From NCBI GenBank assembly GCA_002633005.1, contig NMRA01000002.1, positions 1,884,916 through 1,946,915 of the forward strand: DNA of 62,000 nt, read 5' to 3'. This DNA is from Phoronis australis. Lineage: Eukaryota > Phoronida > Phoronidae. The position numbers and the translations under genes are program-made. This document shows, piece by piece, positions 30,283 to 42,300 of this stretch (position 1 is the first letter of the stretch; every line of letters starts with the position of its first letter). The notes beneath the pieces are model-generated. The model searched no databases and was not told the origin of the DNA. It saw only the letters and a list, made by a program, of their open reading frames with translations.

Positions 30283-31615
30283 ACATGGTGCGTCCTATGA
30301 GTGTGAGAAGTATTTATCACTAACAAAACTTCATGAAAATCAGTTTAATATGCTGAGAAGAAAAACAAGTGACATGAAGGGGTTTATATGGCATGTTTTT
30401 GTCTGTGTAAATGTGCAATGTTTCGAATAGTTGACACACGTTTATAATTTCTATTTCATTTTGGTGTATCAAAAGTGAGTGAATTTCTCAATGAATGCTT
30501 CGACAAGCATTTGTTCCCAGTTCGTGCACTGCAAACGTGATTCGAATAGATACCGCTGGAAGTTTCTCAATAGACGACAAATGTTGGAAGTTCACTACGT
30601 CCAAGCAAGTGAAGTTGCGTTAGTATTAGATTTAGATGGTAAAATTTTTGGTACCGGGGTTTTCCGCAGATAATCCCATGGGCGTGTATTCGGAATATGA
30701 AAATTTTCAGGCATTTCAGTAACACCAAATAAATGCCCGGGCGTTTATTCTGAAGGGGGGGGCGTGTAAACGGAAAGTCAGTCTTAGCTGATATGAAAAT
30801 ATCAGTGATTTTTTGCATGAAACTGTGTTTTTTAATTTCAAGTTAATAAATACATAGTTCGCCAACATTTTATTCGTTTTTATAAATGATTAATGCTCTA
30901 TGGCAAAACTGAATTTGCGGCTAATAGTTGGCACTAAGTGGGCTTTTAAGAGGACATTTTCCGAATAAACGCCCTACTATCGGGACACTTGACACCAAAA
31001 GCTGTAACACGAAATAAACGAACATGGACGTTCATTCGGCATAATTTCCGAATAAACACCCATGGGCGCTTATTTACGGAACATTCCGGTATCAGTTTTT
31101 TGTGCATAATCTGAAAGTCTTCAGGGTGTTATTTTTGGAGACAAGATTAATCCTGGGTTGGGAAAAATGCCATGAAAGGACCTGAATTCATTGTGCGGCA
31201 CGTTTTTAGGGAGTGCGCTCGGCGAAATTGACCTTGCGACTCGCGTACGCTGCGAGTAGACTGGCTCGCAAAGAGGTGAAAATTCGACACTCGAGGAATG
31301 ATTTAACACCGTTATCGGATGTCACACATCTTCCCATGGCAAGTGCTCGGAACCAAAAAAACGAACTTAAAATTTATACAAACGGTCTCGCAAGTCATTT
31401 GTTTCTATTTTAGGTTCCTTCCAGGGGACGAAATAAACAGTGAAGCTATTAATTTTAGTCGATGTGCGTTTGTGCCGTGGTCTTTAGGAACACTTTGCTT
31501 TGTCTTAGTGATAGAAATTACGCCAGCGCACGTGTAAATGTACTGATAAAAGTTGGAAAATAATTCCTTGCTTGTGAGAAGCACTTTTTCTTGTCCATAA
31601 TTAATGAGCATGGGC
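30283..31615. repeat. Second tandem pair, copy D
   Basis: Begins directly after the N and parallels 28997-30281 to the shared end CATGGGC, differing by substitutions and short indels (for example an extra segment near 30784-30800). Copy C ends exactly at the N and copy D starts exactly after it: the signature of two overlapping contig ends that were not merged. Confidence 0.9.
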
Positions 31616-32428
31616 CTTTCAGGTCTACTGTGTTTTTGAGAAAAGTTGGAACCTGGAATGTTGATCCGACTTTTTCTGGCCAAGTTGTGCAATTCTTAGG
31701 TGCATTTCTGCTGGGCATTCGACGTCTACAGACAAAACAACGTGTGGGAAAGAAGTGAACTCCAGAGTCGACACCTGCCACCAGGTGGCACCTGGTATCA
31801 AAGTTTTCGATGCATTCCATTCCAAGTCGTCGTATCTAAAGTGACAATTACAATAATTGGTGACGGACTTGATCAGCGCTAACCGAAACCGCAAGTTTTC
31901 TGTTGGCCTGTCTGAATTGTGTCGGCCAACGGATTTCCTTAATTGACGGTAATTTCTTTGTGTTTTTAAATAAATTTAGACTTAATCTGTGACGTAACAT
32001 TGGGGGGAGTGTTGTGAGTTGAGTTGAAACTACCGCTGCCAAATTAGTAGTTAGTCGTATTTAAGTGAAAAATGACGTGCCGGTAAGTACCGAATGCGTG
32101 GTTCGATTCTACATTAACCGTATGAATACCATATGCAAAGGTCCATTAAGGTGTCCAAGGATACAATTACATAAGAATTGCATGAGTAGGCTATTTCTCA
32201 TAATTTCTTTGACGTGGGAACGCAAATGCACATGCTTAAAAATTTACCACGAAAGTAAATTTGTGCTTGCTCTGTGGGTGGTTCAAAAGTAAAATCGCAC
32301 ACAAGTAAAATTCGGGGGTTCTGCCATGAGGCGGAGTGTTCCGCCCGCGCCCTCGATTACATGTAGGTATGCTACTACAAAGTGCCCGGCTCCGGTGTTT
32401 TTTGGTAGGTGTGTTCCTGTTGGCTTTT
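31616..32428. other. Intergenic stretch with CTCF-like site
   Basis: No gene recognised. At 31778-31791 CCACCAGGTGGCAC fits the published animal CTCF core consensus CCASYAGRKGGCRS at every position. The surrounding bases form a small inverted repeat (GCCACC / GGTGGC). Confidence 0.4.
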
Positions 32429-33160
32429 ATGTTGTGCCTTCCGGGCTATATTTCATATTTTGAAAATTCAGTTTTGTTGACATAGCCACTGGGTTCAGAA
32501 CAGAGTCTGGAGAATGCCAGTTTGAGTACGAGTAAGCCGTTTCACTTAGTGGAATCATCCCTGGGCTGTGTTTCGTAGACCCAAGAAACCCGACTGGTCA
32601 CAAGGTATCGCCGGGTATCGCGGGGTGTTACTAGCAAAGCTCGTGATCACACGAGAGGCCGAAGCAATTGGGGTCCGTTCAAGTTATAACCGATGGGAAA
32701 TTCCGGTCCGCTTCAGCCTGTACTGTGACAATTTTGTTTCTAAATTACCGTTGAAGTGAGCGGATTATTTTGACCCGATTTTAGGTGATGAAATTGGTAT
32801 AAAGATTAGCTGAGTGGGCAGCTGAAAGTAGTCTCTTTGAAACAGTTATTTAAAGGACATTTTTTATTTACTCTCTACACTGTACCTAAAATAGAAATTT
32901 TAAAGCAGATACAATTGACGCCTAAACCTTTTTCACACCTCCCCAAACACATCAATCAAATATCCAGCTACTAAACGGATTGATGACGGAGGTTGACAAA
33001 TCAAATCCTTCGCCCCAAGTCAATGACAGGTGACCTACCGTTTTCTTTTGTTGGTTGCAATCATGTCAGTGCTGTTGGACGTTCGAGACACACAGTGAGA
33101 GAGTTGATTCCGTGATTCGGATGTTTGATCATAAATGAAATTATGCAAATTTGGCATTTC
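32429..33160. repeat. Third tandem pair, copy E
   Basis: 732-bp block starting ATGTTGTGCCTTCCGGGC and ending GGCATTTC directly before the N at 33161. Near-identical to 33162-33895. A 63-codon frame is kept in both copies but carries replacements and resembles nothing known. Confidence 0.9.
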
Positions 33161-33161
33161 N

Positions 33162-33895
33162 ATGTTGTGCCTTCCGGGCTATATTTCATATTTTGAAAAT
33201 TCAGTTTTGTTGACATAGCCACTGGGTTCAGAACAGAGTCTGGAGAATGCCAGTTTGAGTACGAGTAAACCGTTTCACTTAGTGGAATCATCCCTGGGCT
33301 GTGTTTCGTAGACCCAAGAAACCCGACTGGTCACAAGGTATCGCCGGGTATCGCCGGGTGTTACTAGCAAAGCTCGTGATCACACGAGAGGCCGAGGCAA
33401 TTGGGGTCCGTTCAAGTTATAACCGATGGGAAATTCTGGTCCGCTTCAGCCTGTACTGTGACAATTTTGTTTCTAAATTACCGTTGAAGTGAGCGGATTA
33501 TTTTGACCCGATTTTAGGTGATGAAATTGGTATAAAGATTAGCTGAGTGGGCAGCTGAAAGTAGTCTCTTTGAAACAGCCTTATTTAAAGGACATTTTTT
33601 ATTTACTCTCTACACTGTACCTAAAATAGAAATTTTAAAGCAGATACAATTGACGCCTAAACCTTTTTCACACCTCCCCAAACACATCAATCAAATATCC
33701 AGCTACTAAACGGATTGATGACGGAGGTTGACAAATCAAATCCTTCGCCCCAAGTCAATGACAGGTGACCTACCGTTTTCTTTTGTTGGTTGCAATCATG
33801 TCAGTGCTGTTGGACGTTCGAGACACACAGTGAGAGAGTTGATTCCGTGATTCGGATGTTTGATCATAAATGAAATTATGCAAATTTGGCATTTC
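33162..33895. repeat. Third tandem pair, copy F
   Basis: Starts directly after the N with the first bases of copy E and ends at the same GGCATTTC. Only a handful of substitutions (such as TATCGCCGGG repeated exactly here but not in copy E) and one small insertion separate the copies. Confidence 0.9.
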
Positions 33896-36800
33896 AAATT
33901 AAAGGCACTTTTCTGAAAAAGTGAATCGCCGCTTTTTAACCAGTAATGGTGTAATGTTTCCAACACGTCTTCTAAAGCCGATGCGTTCTTTCTTTTATAG
34001 ATGAAAACTTGTAAAAATACAATTCACGACGAAAGTGATAAGGAAAAATACATTTTTCTCTTCATGACGGGCGATGACTCGTCATGTCAGGTCATTCAAG
34101 CTAGTCTGATTAAGAGTTCTGCTTGCACTCAGCCGTCGTAACGGGGAACTCCAACAGCACCTAGCCGTCATGACGGGGAATTCGTGTCATTTTGTCTTGA
34201 TTACTATTGACATGAACACTAGATTATCAATAATTTCCTATTGGATGCATGCAACCCATGTATGAGTTATATACATAATTCCAATTCCAATGGCCACGGG
34301 ATTGGGGGCTAGAACAAATGGTAACTTCCGTTTTTTGAGTCATAGTATAGTCGATTTTGAAGGATTCGAGTCTACGTAGGGGGTTGTCGGAAGGGGAGGG
34401 GGTAATCATGACTTTGCATCTACCTGTTGCAATATGGGCATGTATTACAGTACACGGTTTCGAATTAAAAAAAAAAATCCGTAGCGACGGGTGCTTCTGG
34501 GCAGTCTTAACAACTAACAGGTTTGAATAATTTCCAACAATTTTGTTCTTACACCCGAGGTCACAAATGTCTTTTTGCGAAGCAGTGCCGGAACTGGTTG
34601 GGTCGAGCCGGTGCAGACAGAAGTTATGATCAGACAGACCGAACATCTTTTTTGAATAATTGCCTATAGAAGGCCCGTGTTACACTCGAGCGGGAGATTA
34701 GCTGTTTGCAATGAGGGGGTCGCGTGTTTGTTTTTGTTTCGTTTTTTATTATTTTTAAATCGAATTATGATCATACTAACCAGACTTAAATTTTATTGGT
34801 ACGGGTTCACTCGGTTAGTGAAGGCGAAAACAGATCCTGAAGCACGGACACCCACTGAAAGATTTTTAAAACGTTTGCTTAAAGGAGCTATTCAACACTG
34901 TTTAGCTGTCATTGTTAACTTTTTAAACAAAGGGTTTTGAGGTTAAAAAAACATTACCACGCGCACCTGATCATGAATTGTTGCAGACAGAGTAAAGTAC
35001 AGGCAATGCGTGCGTGTGACGTTTTCGAATTCGCAGTTTTTGGGTTGGCCAATCCTAGTTAGATTTGAAGCGTCTTCTTAAGTCGCGGATTTCGATGTTC
35101 TTGTTGCTAACGAAATAGAATTCTTTCACGGTATGTTTTTAGCCAACTAAACAGAGGAAAGTGCTGCGCTCACTAATTTTAAAAGTTCGTTAGAATTACA
35201 CACCGGATAGTAAGCCGGTTTATTACCAACACTGTAACCAGACTTGCACACGTGCTACCGGTTTACGAAGGTGTACCCGGTCAGTAGAACGGGCATCTAG
35301 TAAAATTTTTATTCGAAAATGTTTCTTGGCCGTGTTCGTTAGTTTCTGCACAACTCTCTAATCAGTTTTGTTATGAAGTCCAGACTCCCTCTTTTCGCAG
35401 AATACGTTGACCACCAAGTCATCGAATTAATCGAAATTCTCGACCGAGTCGTAGACAATATAGATTTCATTGCAATTTCAGAAATCGGAAAAAGGCGGAT
35501 GTTCGTCCTTACGACATTGAATAAGCAAAACTCGGTTGAAGCGCCCGGACCCTCGTAAAACAAGACAGCGAGAAATATTCTTAGTAGCTGACAGAAACTG
35601 GAAGAAAGACAAAAGTCCATGACAAAGAATAAAATACATGAACCTCAATAAAATGCTTAAACAATGTTTATTGCAACCGCAACGAAATGATTCTCAAAGA
35701 TCCAGGTTCAGGACAAAAGTTGTAACAACTTGTAAAAATGATAAATACTCTCGTACCTGACGAGAAATGGACTCATGTCACCTTTCCTTTTTCATTTCAC
35801 TATCAAAGTTTCAAATTTCAATACCGGTAGTAGAGTATTGATGGCATATCGGTTCCTATGCGAATACGACGAATTACCGGTGGAACGGTTTATTCATACT
35901 GTACCAACTTTGGAGACGTGTTTTAGGAGAGCGCTAGTCATGGTTATATGAAATTCTATAAAAATTCCAGTTCTAACCAACTTCGGAACATCATATCTGA
36001 CAAATGACTGATCGGATTAGCAAGAGTTTCCGGTTCTATGCTTTATCTGCTCTTCTCCAAGACGCTGATGGAATATTGTTTTAACATTTTTCTTCTGCAT
36101 GAGGCTGAGAGCTATAAAAATAGGCCATAACCATTTTTATGAAAAATAAATTTGCATAAAATGAAAACTTAACGATAATTTAGAGAACCCTAACAGGGTT
36201 TGAGATTCATGTTGGCGATTTATATCATACGAAATTTACTCATGTTGCTTTGCTTTGAATGCACCCTTCTTTTTTACTTAATTTTACCAAAAAGCATGTT
36301 CACGTGACCTTATGAATGACAGGTTGGTGTAAAGTCAAAAATCATATTCTACAGAATTTCTACTTTTAGAAAATATATACCTTTGCCGAGTTAAATTCTA
36401 TAGTTTTGTAGATATTTGGTCAAATGTAGTCTTGTCGATATGGTCCTACATAACCTGAATGGTTGGCAGGCAGACGATTCAATTCCAGTTTTGATGAAAT
36501 GGCGAGTAAAAAAGCCCAAATGATTGCCACAGCCTCGTGTAATCACATATTCCTGCTCCCAAGGAAGTAGCGTCTATGACAGTAGAGCATCAAGTTGAAT
36601 CCAATGAAATATTTTGAAGTTCATTCGCTCTTGTTGGATGCATAACCCTTTACGCCCAAGATATTCGGAAACGTTCTACGCATTGACGCGTTGTATTCAT
36701 TCGATACTAGGGACAACCAACCACAAAATATTCTATCACAAATACTAACTGATTGCTCTGACCTGAAACCCACGAGACGACTTCTACACGAAACGTACAT

Positions 36801-37114
36801 AATGTAGCAAGTAAATCTCATAGTATTATGTGACCTGGAGCGGTGGTTTAATTGAAAAAACCCAATAGCGGGACAGACGAATTAGGACCAGTGAGTTAAG
36901 TGTATTCCAATGGGAAATAAGTCAGTACTGGCAAAAAGCTGCAGCAAATCCAAACGTTTCATGTCATGCTGAATTATCCAAGGTTTCATCTAAGATAATA
37001 CTTTTCGTTTGAAGCCTCTCCCCTTGCACTGCACCGCTGGTATCTCCAAGACAGAGAGAACATCAGATTGTGTGCAATGGTATACAAAAATAAACACCTC
37101 TAAGCAGTTTTGTG
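33896..37114. other. Intergenic, no gene recognised
   Basis: Two short related motifs, AGCCGTCGTAACGGGGAA and AGCCGTCATGACGGGGAA, lie about 30 bases apart near 34131-34180. A 139-codon minus-strand frame (34227-34646) is not protein-like. Otherwise unique-looking AT-rich DNA. Confidence 0.4.
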
Positions 37115-38803
37115 TTTATTGTTCTCCAACAGAGGGGCTTACATAGGCGAATAGAACTTGTGAACAAGCATTCATACAACATTCCACCTCACAAACATTT
37201 ATACATCTCATGAAACTAGTCCGGGCAGTTCAACACAGCAGTTCAGTACATCATTAACTGAGTACTGCCACCATATACTTAAATACACAACACTCATGGA
37301 ATGGTCAAATGAATATACTGTGGTAACATAATCCTACAAATAGTCTGGTTGTTATTTACATCCATATTTGGAAAAATTTCCTAGAGACAGTGCCCTCTCT
37401 GGGAGGCAGGTGTCAACATACAACACAAACAGTGGGCAACATAATTCTATAATGGCCTTAAATGTCTATTACTCAGTAAGGTCCTAAACGTGACATGACA
37501 GTGGGTCCTTTTGAAGTTCTTAAATTGCAATATTTAAATTAACTACTTTCTACAAAAAATAAATCTTTAAGGAACACTATCTGTAAGTGTAATTGTCAAG
37601 TATCTCATAATTTAGTTTACCTACATTCACACCAGGCCTCTAAAAGTGGACTTCTAAGCTATAACAATAACACATCTGGAGAAATTACAATAAATTAGAT
37701 GAAGATGAACAGTATACAAAACCGAAAATTGACAGTTTGGTCAGTTCTTACCTAACATCATACATATATACTAGAGGTAATCAACTGAAACTAATTCAGA
37801 AGGGGAATTGAAAATAGCAAAATAAGGAACATGGTTACTCATAACAACGGCAACAACTCATTGGAACCATCAAAAACCAGTGGGTAGGAACAAAATAGCT
37901 TAAGTACTGTAATGACCTTGATGCAGGTCACAGTAAAATATCACTAATTTGCGACACAACATGGCACAAAAAATGAAAGTTTATTTTATCAAATTTTCGT
38001 AAGATATTTAGCACCACAATAATGCTTTTCAAATTTCGCACCACTGCTTTTACAACTAGATATTTTCTTGAGAAATTTTGGGCACTCACAACAATGCTTG
38101 AACATGTGAAAAATGAAAAAAAAGCAACTGAAACTGGCAGGTATTTTTGCGCAAAATTGGTGAAATTTTATGGTACATCTAAACCCGATGATCATAAAAA
38201 GCACTTGGTATTACATGTCAAAATCTGTATGATGTCGCTGAGAAATCTCTCTCAGCAAAAGTCTGGAACACAACTTCACACACACAGACCTGGTAATGAT
38301 TACCCAAAAGCGCTCGGCTTATATAAATATATTGAAGACTCACAAATGTTTACAAATAAATAGAACATAAAATTGTAAGAAATATTTACAAACTTTGTAG
38401 CCTCTGCTGGCTTAAAAGCAATATATACATATATGGTCTTTACTTAATCAACAAGTCTTATCATTCATGTCAAATAATGCATGAATGCGTATACACACAG
38501 AATTGTTCCTACGAAGAGATTTTTTGCATATGGTTGAACAAAACCATGCATATATGCATCAGGCTAACAACAGTATTTAATATAAATTACTTAAATGCCA
38601 TAAAATTTTAACAACCATAATAGCTCCAACAATTTAACTATAAGCCTATGCATGGGCAATGCACTGGTGACTGCAGCCATAGTGAATAAATATCATATAA
38701 AAAGCGAAAAACGGACGAACAGAATTGGAGAAAGATCTTCAGCAGGGTTTTCAGGTTGTTCTCGATGCAAAACGCATTTTAAAATGAGCTAAAGAGGGCA
38801 ACA
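37115..38803 (-). other. Presumed 3' UTR of the neuregulin-like gene
   Basis: Sequence following the stop codon on the minus strand. Candidate polyadenylation signals (AATAAA on the minus strand) are at 37980-37985 and 37115-37120; the end is chosen at the further one without transcript evidence. No coding features. Confidence 0.35.
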
Positions 38804-39352
38804 TTAGATGTTTGTCTCTCTGTCCAATAAAATGCCATTTTTTAATAATTGTTCCTCATCGAAAAAAATGCTGACTTCAGCTTTTTTTGCCGGACTTTCA
38901 TGATTAGATTTGCGGTTAGTGGCAGGAGCTTGCTTTGGGTACTGGCCAGAGTGGTCATTGTCATACAAACTTTTATTACTAATTGTAACAGTGTTACCAA
39001 TTACTGACTCATTAACACTATGATGGCTCCCCATGGAACTTCCATCACTCCCAGGAACTGGCTGGCAAGATTCCGTGTTGGAACTCTGGGACGGTAAGCT
39101 GTTGTTGGTGTCGTCGGTGTGGGCCCCAGAGGGGTCTTTCTCCAGCCCTTTCTCACTGCTGCCACTCGAGGCCTTTGAAACTCCCGAGAGGCGCTTACGA
39201 GATGGGAGCCGGCTACCGAAGGAGGTCACGGAGTTAACCTGGTGTCTCTCTTCATTGGAGATGGCCGTTCCTTTCATAACTGAAGACGGATGGTGGTTAG
39301 GGTCAGGCACTGCTTCAGTAGTCTTTTGAACTCCGGGGTAGGGCATAGGACG
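38804..39352 (-). CDS. NRG: Neuregulin-like last exon, cytoplasmic tail (residues 271-452)
   Basis: Acceptor tcacttgcag, phase 0 entry. Encodes 182 residues rich in Ser, Asn, Pro and His (for example SVTSFGSRLPSRKRLSG, KASSGSSEKG, SNHESPAKK) and ends DRETNI then TAA. No folded domain is apparent, as expected for a neuregulin tail. The mirror-strand frame at 39033-39329 is a shadow. Confidence 0.85.
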   Translation of the reverse strand, partial: RPMPYPGVQKTTEAVPDPNHHPSSVMKGTAISNEERHQVNSVTSFGSRLPSRKRLSGVSKASSGSSEKGLEKDPSGAHTDDTNNSLPSQSSNTESCQPVPGSDGSSMGSHHSVNESVIGNTVTISNKSLYDNDHSGQYPKQAPATNRKSNHESPAKKAEVSIFFDEEQLLKNGILLDRETNI

Positions 39353-42300
39353 CTGCAAGTGAAAAGAAACAATATTAACTGTAGAGATTACAAAATGTAG
39401 ATTGTAAGGTTGTACATTCATAAGGTTAAACATAAAAAATAAACTGCTATAATGAAAACCGTAGCCCAACCAATAAAACAACAAATTTCACTAAACATGG
39501 ATATCCACCAAGATCGCCAAGCTGTGGAGATGAGCTAGTTCAACAGGCACTCAACACTAACTATAATCCAATTTATCGGAGACTGTGAATGCACCAAGGT
39601 GATGACGTGTTCGACTAATAACTATCATCATCTTCCCTCATTTATCTCAGAGCCAGAATTAAAGCTTAAACAAGACTCCCGCTGATATATTTGTTTTTGT
39701 CTAGAAAATCAAAGGAGTTATTATCATCAGTTTACAGCCATCATCAGGTAAGTGACTGCAACACATTAAATCCAACATGGCGGCACAGTGAAACAAAATG
39801 GCTTCCATCTTGAGCAGCTTAACCTAAGCAAGGTGTTAAATGACTGTCTGCTAAACTGTTATGAATCTTAATTCACTTGCACATGAATCTCACCAATAAT
39901 CCTCTAATAAATATTCCAAATCTGTGTTTTGGTAGCTATTAATACCCAATCTTTAAATAATTTGTGGGCCATCACCAGAAACACCAATAAATAAGGGAAA
40001 ACCTAAGCCTTTATCTCTTACACATCTGAGGGCCATTTTAACCACAAATGGTTTATAGGTGTTTTTCAAAGCAAGGGAAATATTGGCCTAGCCATTTCAG
40101 GGAAGCAATTCACATAATGCACCCACAATGCAAATTACATTTCCATCACTCCGTCCAGTGTTCCCTACATATTGCTCTCTAACATTGAAGGAACCCACAA
40201 AAATAGCAACTGCACAAAGATCAATGCCTGACTCAAAAACAACGCCAAGAGTGAACCCAGCCCCTAGTTGGTCATCATGGCCTTCAGGACACTGACAGGC
40301 AGCAGTATGCAACAGCCGTCAGCCCCAAGACAGCAACAGTGTATATCACATTACCAATAAGTTCACACAAACTTGACTGGCAGGTTGCAACAGCCCCAGG
40401 CAGATGGGTATAGGACAGTATACAAGAGCAACGCAGAACGTTGATATGCACAGACCTAGTGTGCATCGCACGCATACATCGCACATACGAAGGATGATTA
40501 CTATTTCAAATATTCCCACTAAAGGGAGCAACACCAGTAAATTTAAAATAATCTCTCAGGGGTACATAGCAAGTCAGAAATGCTCTCCTCAATTGGAACG
40601 CATCTGACAAGATCATAAGAAAAAGTGTATTTGCACTACGTGGCACAGTGGTTGTCAGGTACGTCCATAAGTTGTTGTCATATATTGCCACATTCATAGA
40701 AATACACTTGCCTGCATGGTTTTAGTAGAAACACCTGTGGATGCAAAAAAAGATGAACTGCCACCAGAGGGTGCCACAGAAGTCAAAATTGTCCAAAAAC
40801 ATTGTCAGCCATGGTCTTCCCAGTAAGAACACAGACACCACCTTTAATAACTAACTTAGCTTGGTTTGGCCCTATAGAGAGATGGACCTCAAAAACACTA
40901 AAAAATAATTAAAATGGACACAAGAAAGCATACATTATGTCAAATCATCTGAAAACAGGTTGGTGCCATCGCCTTTTTTGATAAGATCCTATTTCCAAAT
41001 TTCAAAAAAATAAATTAAGGAACTCCCACGACATAGAGGTAATAGTGAAAAATAAAATTGCCATTATGGGGCATACCGTTGTTCAATCTATTAAAGGTAC
41101 AAGGTCTGCAAAACTTCACGAACATGACATCCAAGGGATTTGAAGACTACAGCAGCGAACGGTTGCTGGGCAGACACTGCAGACAGGGTTAATGGCATAA
41201 CACACCCACATATAAATATATATGGGCGCATAAAAATTAATCATTATGCTACAACTAGGCAATTTCCGATGATTTTATCACGAACAGCCACGTCAATTTT
41301 CAGACTCTGTTTATACAAAACACAGTGTAACCTCCCATATTTGAGAAATATATGAACACCAAAATGTCCCAATCTCCAGAATCAAAAAAAAAAATCAATT
41401 TTGGGCTTGAATATCATTGTACCAAATTTTACAGACTTCCCCAAAGTGGAGCATTTAACTGTAAATAAAGCCATCAAATTTACTGTATCAACATGAACAC
41501 AACAACCCATGAGCTTATTCTGTTTCCAATGATTCTTAGCTAACCAAGAACTCCAACTGCCAAGTGCACCAAAACAGCAGAACATCAAAGGGCGATGGAA
41601 CAACAGGGTAACACAATTAATTTAGGTGGAGCAAGCATGTTAACTGCCCCTTATGCAACTCATGAGACAGGTTTAGGATGAACGAATTGAACCTCAGCCT
41701 TGACCATGGCACCACATAGAGATGGTTAAGACAGTCTGGGAACTGGGTCACTGGCCAATTGGACTAATGGATTGTAAACATCTGCCCAGATAGAGACCTG
41801 ACAACAATTAGTTGTAGGAATCCACGTATTCTGCCACCTATTTAGACCCGCAGGCTTACATGTGAATTTGCACTTTAATCCAGAATTAGGGCATGTGACA
41901 AATGCTGACGAGCATTGAGCTTAACATTAACTATTGAGTGAAAATTATTAAGAATGGAGAAAAATGTGCACAAAAACACCCACATTAAGAGACGAGATAG
42001 CCAACTGTATCTACAAGTGCATGCACCTTGTATGTGAAACACCTCTGCAAAAATTTTCTTTGAAAAAGTACATTATTTCAGACATAAGTGCATACGTGAA
42101 AATGCACACATACATGTATACAGTAATGGAAAAATGAACTTGTCAAGAAATGTGCAGATGTAATAGCAGTAGTATTTACCAACAATCATCAGGAGATTCT
42201 ACAATTCTATTTTGTCTATTTCATGTGGACTTTCGTTCAAATTATCTACATAAATAAAAGGCAACAATTTGGACTTTACCGAGGAATTTTTATAACGAAG

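Noticed and set aside
28956-31894. A duplicated small gene in the C/D blocks (frames containing YRWKFLNRRQMLEVHYVQ)
   Set aside because: The frames start and end differently in the two copies because of indels, and the duplication itself is probably an assembly effect.
34227-34646. 139-codon minus-strand frame
   Set aside because: No recognisable domain and composition of chance AT-rich sequence; no flanking exon signals.
38022-38363. 113-codon plus-strand frame
   Set aside because: Lies opposite the presumed neuregulin 3' UTR, Lys/Asn/Thr-rich as expected for AT-rich DNA, no homology recognised.
39033-39329. 98-codon plus-strand frame
   Set aside because: Exact antisense shadow of the neuregulin tail exon.
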